NCBI RefSeq assembly: GCF_042140245.1
Contig: NZ_CP159483.1
Location: 3,658,001-3,722,000 of the forward strand
Direction of reading: 5' to 3'
Source: MH13 sp042140245
GTDB taxonomy: Bacteria > Pseudomonadota > Alphaproteobacteria > Rhizobiales > MH13
DNA length: 64,000 nt
The translations under genes and the position numbers were made by a program. Numbering within the stretch: the stretch's first letter is position 1; the number at the start of each line of letters is the position of its first letter. The notes below the pieces were generated by a model that saw only the letters and a program-made list of their open reading frames with translations, made no database searches and had not been told where the DNA came from. Of this stretch, positions 9,464 to 18,062 are shown in pieces.

Positions 9464-10516
9464 TTACTGCGCCGCAGCCTCCACATTGTCTGCCGTGTAA
9501 ACTGTGAAAGGACCCATCAGGATGCGGCTTGCGCCTTCGCGGCCAGGATCTTCCTCGATGGTGTATTCACCCATGCGACCGGCGGTGAAGGTTTCACCGA
9601 TTTCGCCAGACAGTTGACCCGTGGCGAGGCCGTAGGCTGTGTAGTAGGTGAGGTAGCCAAGGTCGCGGAAATCCCAGAGCGCAAACTCAGGTGCGCAGCC
9701 ATTGAGCGTGTAGGACAGCATCTCAGCTGGCAGGCCGAGACCGGACACGCGCACCTGGTCGCAAAGGCCTTCATCCTGCATGGCTTTGGCCGAGGCCTGG
9801 ATACCCACCGTGGTCGGCGACATGATCAAGCCAAGGTCGGGATACTGATCAACCAGCGCCAAGGCACGGTTGTAGCTCACCTCTGCCTGGTCATCGCCAT
9901 AGACGATGTCGACCAGTTCAATGTCGGCGTACTTGTCGTCTTCCAACGCTTCTTCCATAGCCGCAATCCAGGCATTCTGGTTGGCCGCATCAGGCGTTGC
10001 CGAAAGCACGGCCATCTGGCCGGACCCACCGAGGATGGAGTGTGCCATATCGGCCATCACGACACCGATGGAGCCAAAGTCCACCTGCGCGACGAACACA
10101 TCCTCACCATCACCTGATGGAATGGGGCTGTCCCAAGTCACCACGCGGGTGCCAGCTTCCTGTGCTGCTTGCGCAGATGGCACAATCTGATCACCGGCAT
10201 TGTTAGAAAGCATCACAGCGCCTTGGCCCTGCGTGGCCGAGGTGGTCATGATCTCGATCTGCCCAGCCACTGAGTTTTCAGGCGTTGGACCCACGAAAAG
10301 CAGCTCGCCAGGGTTTTCCAGCTCGGCATGGGCTTCCTGTGCGCCTTCATTGGCTTGGTCAAACACCAGGATGCCAAGGAATTTTGGCAGCAGAACCATG
10401 TCCACTTCCTGCCCACCTTCCAACATCATGTCGGCGGCAGCGGGAACAGCAGCCACCGACATGCCGGTGACCACAAGCGCTGCAGCGGCGCAGCTCGTCA
10501 TCAAATGCTTCATCAT
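9464..10516 (-). CDS. Rhamnose-type sugar-binding protein of ABC transporter
   Basis: About 350 aa periplasmic binding protein (type I fold). A secretion signal is clear: KHL followed by a hydrophobic stretch and a cleavage-like VPAAAD near residue 26. The mature part has VDMVLLPKFLGILVFDQANEG and PNQNAWIA-type segments typical of rhamnose/AI-2-like binding proteins. ATG 10516 (or the adjacent ATG 10513) follows GGGAGG; a longer frame to 10585 lacks such support. About 110 bases separate it from the upstream dehydrogenase gene and contain a small hairpin (10600-10618), which may set higher expression of this component. Confidence 0.88.
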   Translation of the reverse strand: MMKHLMTSCAAAALVVTGMSVAAVPAAADMMLEGGQEVDMVLLPKFLGILVFDQANEGAQEAHAELENPGELLFVGPTPENSVAGQIEIMTTSATQGQGAVMLSNNAGDQIVPSAQAAQEAGTRVVTWDSPIPSGDGEDVFVAQVDFGSIGVVMADMAHSILGGSGQMAVLSATPDAANQNAWIAAMEEALEDDKYADIELVDIVYGDDQAEVSYNRALALVDQYPDLGLIMSPTTVGIQASAKAMQDEGLCDQVRVSGLGLPAEMLSYTLNGCAPEFALWDFRDLGYLTYYTAYGLATGQLSGEIGETFTAGRMGEYTIEEDPGREGASRILMGPFTVYTADNVEAAAQ

Positions 10517-10627
10517 TTCCTCCCGTTTCGGGTCTGAGTGGCCGCCTTGTGGCGTGCCGTTCTTGCGTTTGCGAGCTTGATCCACAATGGATGTGTGGCA
10601 TCCCGGCTCGCGCGGGATTTCGTGCGG

Positions 10628-11599
10628 TCAGGGCACAGGTTTGCGCGGCCCCTCTCCTTTGAGAGCAAGCGTAATGTCCTGCGCGACCAAGCCTTGAAGC
10701 CGGTCAATGGCTGCTTCGGAGTACCAGGCAGAATGCGGTGTCAGAATGAGGCCGGGAGCGTCGCGCAACGGCGAGGTCTCCGGCAGCGGTTCGGCAGCAA
10801 ACACATCCAACGCGGCACCGGCGATGGTGCCTGAGCGAAGCGCTTCTGCCAGATCAGTTTCGTTGATCAGTTGGCCGCGCGCGGTGTTCACCAGCAAAGC
10901 ATGGCTCTGCATCTTCGCCAGCGTTTGCGCGTTGAAAAACCCTATGGTCGCGGCAGTTGCCGGGGCGTGACACGTGATGATGTCGGCGGTTGCCAAAAGT
11001 GTGTCTGAGTCCACCAGCGTGATGCCATAGACCCGTGCATCATCCTCGGACAAGCCAGGATCAGCAGCAATGAACCGAAAGCCAAAACCCTTCAGGCGGG
11101 CAAGCACAGCCGATCCGATCTGACCAATCCCAAAGAAACCAAAAGTGGTTTCGCTGAACGGTTTCAGAGGTTTGGAGTGTTTGACCGCTGCCCATTCGCC
11201 GGCACGCACTGATGCATCCAATGCGGGTAGCTTGCGTAGCAGTGAGAGCGCCAGTGCCGCTGTGTGGTCTGCCACTTCGTCGGTACAGTAGTCCGGCACA
11301 TAGCCAACCTTCAGCCCGGCTTCACGTGCCGCCATAACATCGATGTTGTCATAGCCCACCCCGTACCGAATGACGGTTGCGCCAGGCTTGACGGCCCTTA
11401 CAGCGTCAGCGGTGAATGGAGCGAACTGAACAACAGCAACATCGGCTCCGTTGACGGCCGCAGCGACATCTTCAGCCGTCTTGCACTGAAAGCCCTCAAA
11501 TCCAGCACTGGCAGCGTGTGCAGCAGCTTCTTCCTGCGCCAGGTTTGGAAAAATCGTGTCGGTGACGACCACGCGCGCACTTACACCACCAGTGGTCAT
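10628..11599 (-). CDS. D-isomer-specific 2-hydroxyacid dehydrogenase (CtBP-like)
   Basis: 323 aa NAD-dependent dehydrogenase. The Rossmann motif GFFGIGQIGS is near residue 150, the catalytic arginine lies in NTARGQLIN (about 235), the glutamate in DVFAAEPLP (about 264) and the histidine in LTPHSAWYS (about 285). RYGVGYDNID near residue 80 is typical of the C-terminal-binding-protein-like branch. ATGA overlaps join it to the acetoacetate-decarboxylase-family gene. It could reduce or oxidise a 2-keto acid such as a sugar-derived ketoacid; the direction and substrate are unknown. Confidence 0.87.
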   Translation of the reverse strand: MTTGGVSARVVVTDTIFPNLAQEEAAAHAASAGFEGFQCKTAEDVAAAVNGADVAVVQFAPFTADAVRAVKPGATVIRYGVGYDNIDVMAAREAGLKVGYVPDYCTDEVADHTAALALSLLRKLPALDASVRAGEWAAVKHSKPLKPFSETTFGFFGIGQIGSAVLARLKGFGFRFIAADPGLSEDDARVYGITLVDSDTLLATADIITCHAPATAATIGFFNAQTLAKMQSHALLVNTARGQLINETDLAEALRSGTIAGAALDVFAAEPLPETSPLRDAPGLILTPHSAWYSEAAIDRLQGLVAQDITLALKGEGPRKPVP

Positions 11600-12384
11600 T
11601 GGGACGTCTCCAGATAATCATGCAAGATGGTGCCCGCGATGAGGGTGAAATCAGCGCGCCAGAAGAAGCCTTCCAGCGGCTCAAGAACCGGCAAGCGGAA
11701 CAGAGGCAGCTGCGCATTGGGGCGAAGCTCAACCGTGCACGGCCCTGCCCAAGCCTCATGAATGACCACATCGGTCAGCGCACGTGAGGTGAGCTGGCGG
11801 ATCGCCGGGCGGCCGTCGATGTGATCGATGGCTTTCAAATTGATGTTGGTGGCAAAGTCGAAATGCGGTTTGATGGCCGAAGCTTCAACGGCATGTTGTT
11901 TGTAGGCCATCGTGCCGGTCAGCACGTCGATACCGTTGCGCTCCACCGTGCCAACAAGGAGATCGCCTCGGGCCTCGATCTGAGGGTTGCCAAGCTTCTT
12001 CGGCTGGCCATGCACCTCACGGCCGTGCACCACCCCACCGTCGGACGACAGAGCGAGATAAGGTGAATAGCCGCCCTTGGCTTTGCCGGGAAGTTCGGCG
12101 CCAACCATGACGTTCATTTCGCCATAGGGGCCGATCCAGTCCGGGTCATTCATCTGGTAGATGTGGGCGCAGGCAATATCGCTTGTGCGCTTCAAAGGCG
12201 GGGGGAGAAGAAAGTCGATCGCATCGGGATCAGTGCGCCAATAGAGCGTCATGATCGCGCAATCGCGAAACTTGAACGGGAATGGCGGCAACATCGGCGC
12301 ATCCCACGGCGTGGAAAAACCAGGCGCGACAATGTCCTCCACCGTCGGCGGTGTCATACCAAAACGGGCGGACTTACCCGTCAT
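11596..12384 (-). CDS. Acetoacetate decarboxylase family protein
   Basis: 262 aa. The family's Schiff-base lysine region is visible as GREVHGQPKKLGNP (about residues 120-133), corresponding to the adjacent-lysine active site of acetoacetate decarboxylase. Upstream LPPPLKRT and downstream LPLFRLPV/EGFFWRADFTL blocks also match. In sugar-acid clusters these proteins are often not acetoacetate decarboxylases but act on other keto acids, sometimes as aldolase-dehydratases. It is joined by 4-base overlaps to both neighbours, so it almost certainly acts in the same pathway. Specific reaction unknown. Confidence 0.85.
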   Translation of the reverse strand: MTGKSARFGMTPPTVEDIVAPGFSTPWDAPMLPPFPFKFRDCAIMTLYWRTDPDAIDFLLPPPLKRTSDIACAHIYQMNDPDWIGPYGEMNVMVGAELPGKAKGGYSPYLALSSDGGVVHGREVHGQPKKLGNPQIEARGDLLVGTVERNGIDVLTGTMAYKQHAVEASAIKPHFDFATNINLKAIDHIDGRPAIRQLTSRALTDVVIHEAWAGPCTVELRPNAQLPLFRLPVLEPLEGFFWRADFTLIAGTILHDYLETSQ

Positions 12385-13508
12385 GCTGCAGCCGCCAGAC
12401 GCTGTACGACATCTTCCTGCACGTCGATGCCCAAGCCCGGCGCATTGATGGGGTAGGCCCAGCCATCCTTGTGCCAGAGCTTCTCGCCAACCAGCTCGTC
12501 CTGCACGACAACGCCGAAGGGTTTGTACTCGAAGATTTCAGCATTCGGCGATGCCAGCGACAGGTGTAAGCTGGCTGCTGTCGTGATGCCGGTGGACCAG
12601 GCGTGAGCATTGATCACCTGGCCATATTGCGAGCAAAGCGCGTCAACACGCCGGAACCCCGTTATGCCTTCAACCCGGGCCGGATCGACACCATAGACCT
12701 CGACCGCGCCCATCTCCATCTGGCGACGGTAGCCCGCCTCAGTGAACTCGCGCTCGCCAGAGGCGATGCGCACATCGGTCGAGGCGGCCAGTTTTTTGTA
12801 GCCAGCATCATCGGTCGGATAGAGCGGCTCTTCGTACCAACCAATGCGGTACTCGCCCATGCGATTGCAGACCGAGATAGCTGTCTCCAGATCCCAGCGT
12901 ACGCCGTTTCCTATATCGACAAGGATTTCAGCTTGGTCGCCAAGCGCCTCGCGAAGGGCACGAATGAAGCTGACATCGGTGTCGGGATCACCGCCGATAT
13001 TGCTCTCGCCCTTTTTAGCAAAACCAAGCTTGGTGGAGCGGAACCCAGCCTCAAAGAAGCCAACCACTTCAGCGACACACGCCGCCTCGCCCCTCTTGTT
13101 CACATGGGAGGACGCGTTGGCGAGTAAACGGTCATGCTTCAGCCCACCAAACATCTCGTAAAGCGGCTTGCCAGCTGCTTTGCCAGCAATGTCCCACAGA
13201 GCCATATCGACGCCGGACAAGGCAAGTGATGCGATACCACCCTCGCCATACCACCACACATGGCGGCGCATCTTCTCCCAGGCCGTAGCCGTATCCGTGG
13301 CATCATCGCCCTTGAGAATTGGCTCCAGCCCATCGGTGATGATGGTGGCAACTGCCTTGCAGGCTTCTGGCCACATGGCGATGCACTCGCCCCAACCAAT
13401 GGCACCCTCTTCAGTAGTCACCTTCACCAGCACCGTGCGGCGGGTCGTGCCGAAATCGTTCGGGTCGGGATAGGCAATGGGGAACGGTTCTATGGCGCGG
13501 ATACGCAT
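12381..13508 (-). CDS. Enolase superfamily (mandelate racemase type) sugar-acid dehydratase
   Basis: 375 aa from ATG 13508, preceded by a purine-rich GGGAGGTGGG; a frame reaching 13586 would add 26 residues without homology-like features. N-terminal capping domain, then a TIM barrel: SGVDMALWDIAGKAAGKPLYEMFGG is the family signature; TKLGFAKKG supplies the Kxx-type base region, ILVDIGNGVRW and IGWYEEPL are metal-ligand strands, IASGERE follows, and VINAHAWSTG carries the His base. First gene of the leftward operon. Likely dehydrates an aldonate (for example L-rhamnonate or L-fuconate) to its 2-keto-3-deoxy acid, or isomerises a lactone. Confidence 0.87.
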   Translation of the reverse strand: MRIRAIEPFPIAYPDPNDFGTTRRTVLVKVTTEEGAIGWGECIAMWPEACKAVATIITDGLEPILKGDDATDTATAWEKMRRHVWWYGEGGIASLALSGVDMALWDIAGKAAGKPLYEMFGGLKHDRLLANASSHVNKRGEAACVAEVVGFFEAGFRSTKLGFAKKGESNIGGDPDTDVSFIRALREALGDQAEILVDIGNGVRWDLETAISVCNRMGEYRIGWYEEPLYPTDDAGYKKLAASTDVRIASGEREFTEAGYRRQMEMGAVEVYGVDPARVEGITGFRRVDALCSQYGQVINAHAWSTGITTAASLHLSLASPNAEIFEYKPFGVVVQDELVGEKLWHKDGWAYPINAPGLGIDVQEDVVQRLAAAA

Positions 13509-13611
13509 TCTTTGGCCCACCTCCCGATTTGGATCAGCGCTTTTGTTGGCTGCCTCTTGATGCATGCTCGTCTTGAGCTTTGACACCGGGCGGTTGGCGC
13601 TGTATCCGTCA

Positions 13612-13628
13612 AATTGGACAGACCAATT
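13612..13628. promoter_or_regulatory. Putative GntR/FadR-type operator palindrome
   Basis: AATTGG-ACAGA-CCAATT is a perfect 6+5+6 inverted repeat in the intergenic region between the leftward operon (start 13508) and the rightward SDR gene (start 13661). Its TTGG-N5-CCAA form fits FadR-subfamily GntR operators, and such a regulator is encoded in the leftward operon at 5113-5850. Confidence 0.7.
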
Positions 13629-13660
13629 AAATAACCAGACAAAATAGAGGTCAAGAGGAA

Positions 13661-14410
13661 ATGTTTAATCTCGCACCGATCCCCGTACCCGACCTATCAG
13701 GCCGCTCCATTCTTCTGACCGGCGCTGACCGTGGTATCGGTGCTGCGCTCACCCGCGTTCTGGTCGATAAAGGAGCCCGCGTTATCGCCGGTATTTATGG
13801 CAAGGTGGACGTTCCTGAGCTTCTTGAAGGTGCGCAGACCATCAGCCTGGATGTGACCAGTCAGGAGCAGGTCGATGAAGCCATTGAGGCTGTGGGTGGG
13901 CGCCTCGATGTCCTTGTGAACAATGCAGGTGTGATTGCGCCGATCGGGCACGCCGCGGACCTTGCAACCGACAGCATGCGCCAAGCCTTTGATGTGAATG
14001 TGCTTGGCGTGCACCGGATGGTGGTGGCCGCGCTACCCCTTCTGAAGACATCCAAAGGCGTAGTAGTGAACGCCGGAACCGGGGCGGCGACAACTCCTAT
14101 GGAAGGATGGACTGCCTATTGCTCTTCCAAGGCGGCGATGCGGATGCTCACTCAGATGTTTGCCATGGAATTGGCGAACGATGATGTGCGCAGCGTGTTT
14201 ATCGGCATCCCACCCACAGACACCGACATGCAAGGTTCCATCCGTCAGGCGGGGCTCAACCCCATCTCCAAAATCGCGCAAAGCGATTTGGTGGACCCGA
14301 AGGTGCCCGCCTCGGTCATGGCGTGGCTCTGCAGCGAGGATGCCAAGCAGCGCACTGATGTACTTCAAGACGTACGCGATGATTTCTTCACGGCGATGAT
14401 GGCGCTTTAG
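13661..14410 (+). CDS. Short-chain dehydrogenase/reductase (SDR)
   Basis: 249 aa classical SDR. Cofactor motif LTGADRGIGAA near residue 20, NNAGV near 87, catalytic serine region NAGTGAATT and YCSSK (Tyr/Lys pair) near 150. Transcribed divergently from the deoxy-sugar operon across the putative GntR operator, so it is probably part of the same regulon. Candidate steps are oxidation of the sugar to lactone or oxidation of 2-keto-3-deoxy acid at C4 before FAH-type cleavage; neither is proven. RBS AGAGGAA lies just upstream of the ATG. Ends 8 bases from a convergent ABC gene. Confidence 0.88.
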   Translation: MFNLAPIPVPDLSGRSILLTGADRGIGAALTRVLVDKGARVIAGIYGKVDVPELLEGAQTISLDVTSQEQVDEAIEAVGGRLDVLVNNAGVIAPIGHAADLATDSMRQAFDVNVLGVHRMVVAALPLLKTSKGVVVNAGTGAATTPMEGWTAYCSSKAAMRMLTQMFAMELANDDVRSVFIGIPPTDTDMQGSIRQAGLNPISKIAQSDLVDPKVPASVMAWLCSEDAKQRTDVLQDVRDDFFTAMMAL

Positions 14411-14417
14411 GCTGAAA

Positions 14418-15155
14418 TCAGTGCCGTAATATCTTACCGAAGAAGTTGCGCGCACGCTCCGTGTTGGGTGCATCAAACATCTGTTTTGGCGGACCTTCTT
14501 CGATCACCTCGCCCTCGTCCATGAAGATCACTTTGTCGGCCACTTCTCGAATAAATGACATTTCATGGCTGACCAGGATCATAGTGATGCCTTCGGACGC
14601 CAACCGACGAATGGTGTCCAGAACCTCGTTGACCAACTCTGGATCAAGCGCAGAGGTCACCTCGTCGAGCAACAAGATCTCTGGCTTGAGGGCCAACGCA
14701 CGTGCGATGGCCACGCGCTGCTGCTGTCCACCAGAAAGCTGGTCAGGATAGGCGCTGAGCTTGTCGGCCAGGCCGACCATAGCCAATAGCTTTTCGGCTT
14801 GGGCGCGCACCTCTTGTTTGGGGCGTTTCTTGATCTTCTCAGGCGCCACCGTGACATTTTTCAGCACGCTCATGTTCTGAAATAAATTGTACTGCTGGAA
14901 GACAATCGCCATTTGATCGCGAGCGTCTCTCACAGATGCGCCGCTTGAATAGTCGATGCTCTTCTCATGAATTGTGACTGAACCAGCCGTCGCTTGCGTC
15001 AGCCCCACAAGCGTGCGCAACACCGTTGATTTGCCGGAACCCGACGGCCCGACCAACCCGATGATTTCGCCCTTCTCCATAGAGAAGGAGACGCCTTTGA
15101 GGACCTCAATCGGCCCGTAACTTGCGCGCAGAGCGTTGACCGCGAGGTGTGGCAA
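14418..15155 (-). CDS. Polar amino acid ABC transporter ATP-binding protein
   Basis: About 245 aa GlnQ/HisP-type ATPase. Walker A GPSGSGKST (about 36), signature LSGGQQQRVAIARAL (about 135) and Walker B ILLLDEVTSALDPE are intact. The best start is TTG 15155, which has GGAG seven bases before it and gives a normal N-terminus (PHLAVNALRASYGP). The longer frame to 15221 reads through the end of the permease gene and adds Cys/Trp-rich sequence typical of out-of-frame translation. Start overlaps the permease gene by about 50 bases. Last gene of a four-gene leftward importer operon. Confidence 0.9.
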   Translation of the reverse strand: MPHLAVNALRASYGPIEVLKGVSFSMEKGEIIGLVGPSGSGKSTVLRTLVGLTQATAGSVTIHEKSIDYSSGASVRDARDQMAIVFQQYNLFQNMSVLKNVTVAPEKIKKRPKQEVRAQAEKLLAMVGLADKLSAYPDQLSGGQQQRVAIARALALKPEILLLDEVTSALDPELVNEVLDTIRRLASEGITMILVSHEMSFIREVADKVIFMDEGEVIEEGPPKQMFDAPNTERARNFFGKILRH

Positions 15156-15819
15156 GGCGTTTCTCCAGATATTGGCCCAGCATGCTGAGCGGGAAGGACA
15201 TGAGGAAGTAGCACATGGCAATTGTGCCGAAGACGAGCAGGGCAGAAAATCCCTGATTGTTCAGCTCTTTGCCGCGAAACGTCAGCTCAAAGACACCAAT
15301 CTGGCTGACCAGCGCCGTGTCTTTGATGAACGAGACGGCAAAGGCGATGGCCGGCGGAACGATGATTGGCCAAGCTTGTGGCAAGGTGATCGTGAGAAGC
15401 GTGCGCAAGCGCCCAAAATTCATCGCAGTCGCCGCTTCAATCTGCGTTTGCGGGACTGATTCAATGCCGCCGCGAATGATGTCAGCGGTGTAGGCCACGG
15501 CGTAAATGCAGATGGCGATGACGGCGATGGTGAAGAGCGATGCATCGGTGGAGACCGTCTGGATAAAGAAAAGCACCAGATAGATGACCACAATGAAAGG
15601 GATACGCCGAAACACTTCCACATAGGTGATACAGATGAGACGCAACGGCAAAGCCCAAAGGCCGGGCGTTTGACGCAGATAGACCAAAACGAACGCAAGG
15701 CCGAACCCGATCAAGCAGCCCATGGCCGTCATCGCCAGTGTTAGTCCGGCCGACTGGGCCAACAGCGCCATGTTGTCGAGCGTGAAAAAGCGCGGCAACT
15801 GTTCGATGATGCGTTCCAC
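15106..15819 (-). CDS. Polar amino acid ABC transporter permease
   Basis: 237 aa HisMQ-type permease with about five membrane segments. The ATPase-docking loop EAATAMNFGRLRTLLTITLPQAW-type sequence (near residue 160) and the conserved FRRIPFIVVIYLVLF block (near 90) are visible. It lies 16 bases after the companion permease gene and overlaps the ATPase gene. Substrate class (amino acid or opine-like compound) is inferred from family and neighbours. Confidence 0.88.
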   Translation of the reverse strand: MERIIEQLPRFFTLDNMALLAQSAGLTLAMTAMGCLIGFGLAFVLVYLRQTPGLWALPLRLICITYVEVFRRIPFIVVIYLVLFFIQTVSTDASLFTIAVIAICIYAVAYTADIIRGGIESVPQTQIEAATAMNFGRLRTLLTITLPQAWPIIVPPAIAFAVSFIKDTALVSQIGVFELTFRGKELNNQGFSALLVFGTIAMCYFLMSFPLSMLGQYLEKRLATPRGQRSARKLRAD

Positions 15820-15835
15820 TAGCGCTGCTCCACCA

Positions 15836-16513
15836 TCAGAAAATCCTTGCCTTCACGCGGAATGCCCAACGACCCAGCAGCGCCAAACCAATGGAAGCAA
15901 CGAACGTCAAAATGACGTAGAGAACAGCAACAACGGAGAAGTACTCCAGCCAGCGATAGTTGATGGTCGATAGGTTGATTGCTTGGCCAGTCAGTTCATC
16001 AACACCGATGAGCGCGCCAATCGAGGTTCCCATGACGAGCACAACGATGAAGAAGTTGGCGAGCGCCGGATAGACCGACTTGGCGATGTGCGGCACGATG
16101 ATGTAGCGAATTTGCTGAACCAAAGAGAAGCCGAGCGTTTGACCCGCTTCCAACTCGGTTTTGCGCACAGACAGAAACCCAGCACGCAATATCATTGTGA
16201 GATAAGCGCCTGCGTTCAGGATCAAACCTATAAGAACACAAGCCTCATTCGACCAACGCAGTCCGACCTCTGGCAGTCCAAAATAAAGAAAGTAGATCTG
16301 GATAAGCGCCGGTGTGTTCGTGATGAAAACGACATATCCATCGACCAACCAACGCAGGGGCATAGGCCCGTATGTCTTGATGGCCGCCCCAACAAGACCA
16401 ATCAAAACGCCACCGGCGAACGCAATGACGCCAAGCTGAAAGGTCAGCCATGCGCCTTCCATAAGGGCGTCGAAGTTGTCCCAGACGACGCGATATTGAA
16501 ACGTGTAGTTCAT
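15836..16513 (-). CDS. Polar amino acid ABC transporter permease
   Basis: 225 aa permease of the same HisMQ family as its downstream partner. Characteristic TNTPALIQIYFLYFGLPE (near residue 85) and the docking loop ELEAGQTLGFSLVQQIRY (near 135) can be seen. It begins about 100 bases after the binding-protein gene; that gap (16514-16616) shows no clear terminator. Forms a heterodimeric channel with the 15106-15819 product. Confidence 0.88.
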   Translation of the reverse strand: MNYTFQYRVVWDNFDALMEGAWLTFQLGVIAFAGGVLIGLVGAAIKTYGPMPLRWLVDGYVVFITNTPALIQIYFLYFGLPEVGLRWSNEACVLIGLILNAGAYLTMILRAGFLSVRKTELEAGQTLGFSLVQQIRYIIVPHIAKSVYPALANFFIVVLVMGTSIGALIGVDELTGQAINLSTINYRWLEYFSVVAVLYVILTFVASIGLALLGRWAFRVKARIF

Positions 16514-16616
16514 GGGACCCTAAATCAACGCCGAACGAAGCGGAGCAACTGCCCGACACCCCGCCCAGCCCCGCCGCAGGAGTGGCAAGACCAGACGAAG
16601 CGTCGGGAAGACGGAG

Positions 16617-17426
16617 CTAGAAGTATGGGTTCGGGGTGACCTCACGCAGCATTGGCGAGCCGTAGTGCGCTTCCCATGTCTCGTTGATCATCCCTGAGGA
16701 ATGCAGATCGTAGAGAAGGATGTTGAGCACTTCGGTTAGGTTGTCATTGCCTTGGGCAACGCCAATGGCGCAGTAGGCAACGAAGATTGGGTTTTCAACC
16801 ACGCGCCAGTCGACATCGGGATAGTTCTCGGTGAAGGCCATGAAGAAGTCGATGTTCTCGACAATGGCATCCGCGCGACCTTGCGCGACCAACCGAACAG
16901 TGTCGGCAAGTGTGTCCACAAGCTCCAACTCCACGTTGGGCATGTTCTCTTCGATCCAACCAACGGTCCAGTTGCCGCGCATATTGGCCAATGTCACGCC
17001 GTCTTCGTTGAAGTCTTCCCAGCTATCACCATCGATCTCAGATGTCGCAAGCACAGCCAGAACTTCGGTGTGCAGTGGCACGGTGTAGTCGATCAGCATC
17101 GCGCGTGATGCGTTGCGAGTCAGAGCGCCGAGCGAAACATCGATCCGATCAGAAACGAGGAACGGCACACGCTGCGGTGTTTCGGTTGGCACCCATTCAA
17201 CTTCCACGCCGAGGCCTTCTGCCAACGCGGTGGCGACATCAATGTCGAAGCCTTCCCAATCACCAGCGTCGTTGCGCGTACTCATGTTCGGGAAATTCGG
17301 ATTGATGCCCACGCGCAAAACGCCTTCGGACAGAATTTCATCAAGGGTGCGTGCCTCGGCCACGGCGATGGGCGCACTAAGAATGGCAAGGCCCGTTAAG
17401 CCGGCAGCAAGGGTGCGTTTGATCAT
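16617..17426 (-). CDS. Amino acid ABC transporter substrate-binding protein
   Basis: 269 aa, family 3 solute-binding protein. Signal peptide MIKRTLAAGLTGLAILSAP... with a cleavage-like AVAEA near residue 24; mature domain starts with LRVGINPNFPNMSTR and EGFDIDVATALAEGLGVEVEWV, as in glutamine/opine binders. ATG 17426 follows GGAGGAAG; a frame to 17504 would read through the operator region. First gene of the importer operon. A tandem operator (17497-17530) lies 71 bases upstream, which ties this importer to the IclR-type regulon that also covers the catabolic genes at 18-33 kb. Confidence 0.88.
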   Translation of the reverse strand: MIKRTLAAGLTGLAILSAPIAVAEARTLDEILSEGVLRVGINPNFPNMSTRNDAGDWEGFDIDVATALAEGLGVEVEWVPTETPQRVPFLVSDRIDVSLGALTRNASRAMLIDYTVPLHTEVLAVLATSEIDGDSWEDFNEDGVTLANMRGNWTVGWIEENMPNVELELVDTLADTVRLVAQGRADAIVENIDFFMAFTENYPDVDWRVVENPIFVAYCAIGVAQGNDNLTEVLNILLYDLHSSGMINETWEAHYGSPMLREVTPNPYF

Positions 17427-17496
17427 TGATCTTCCTCCACATTGAGTTTGTCCGGTGGGCAGAATGCCATCGGAAGAGAGTTCACCTCGCCTCTGT

Positions 17497-17530
17497 GTGC
17501 GCATTGCGAACTTTCGTGCGGATTATGACG
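17497..17530. promoter_or_regulatory. Tandem operator, importer promoter
   Basis: Two 15-base elements 19 bases apart: GTGCGCATTGCGAAC (17497-17511) and a weaker GTGCGGATTATGACG (17516-17530). First copy matches the consensus GTGCGYTATDTGAAC seen at five other promoters of the region. It lies upstream of the amino acid importer operon. Confidence 0.6.
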
Positions 17531-17597
17531 CTTTGTCGCACCATCCTGTCAATGGCGCATCCATACGTGCAAACCTCTATGCCGCACCCTTTGGTGG

Positions 17598-18051
17598 TTA
17601 GACTTCGGCCTCGACTTCGATTTCGACGTCATAAGGCCCGATCATTGTGATGCCTGCGATAAGCGTGTTGGCCGGCCTGACGGCTGCAAAGCAACGCGCA
17701 TGCACCTGGAAGACCGCTTCCCAGTCTTCCTCTTTGCGCAGGTAAATGCGCGAGCGCACCGTGTCTGCATCCATTTCGCCGGCCGCAGGACACCATTTGG
17801 TTAGGATCGTTCGGTGTCTCGCCAGCTTCGCGCATCGCCTTATACGCCATGCCAGCAATAATCTCCGCACCGCCATAGTGATCGGCCATATCAAACGTAT
17901 CGAACCCGTCGCGGGCGTAGTCGACCAGCGCCTATGCTGCGCTATCGAGGTCGAACACTTTCCCATCACGCTCCTGGTCAGCCATCTGCCACAATCCTGT
18001 AACCAAACGTCAGATGGGCACGTTGCCAATGGCAAGATCAGATGCAGTCAT
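17598..18051 (-). pseudogene. Decayed aldo/keto reductase-RidA gene
   Basis: Reading from ATG 18051, the frame encodes MTASDLAIGNVPI, then a TGA, RLVTGLWQMADQERDGKVF, then a TAG, then ALVDYARDGFDTFDMADHYG: the N-terminal third of an aldo/keto reductase broken by two in-frame stops. A frameshift near 17810-17830 is needed to continue into ILTKWCPAAGEM, another aldo/keto reductase motif. Directly after, the sequence becomes the C-terminal part of a RidA/YjgF-type protein (FAAVRPANTLIAG, DVEIEVEAEV). The middle and end of the reductase are missing. Remnant of either a reductase-RidA fusion or two adjacent genes joined by deletion. An open frame 17598-18035 exists but mixes wrong-frame sequence. 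Confidence 0.75.
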
Positions 18052-18062
18052 GATCATTTTAG

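Noticed and set aside
12381..13586. Longer start for the enolase-superfamily gene
   Set aside because: The extra 26 residues are polar and unlike family N-termini, and ATG 13508 has a purine-rich ribosome site and begins with the expected first strand.
17598..18035. Intact 145-residue hypothetical protein
   Set aside because: Only its C-terminal half is sensible sequence; the N-terminal half is a wrong-frame reading of aldo/keto reductase code that carries two stops in the right frame.
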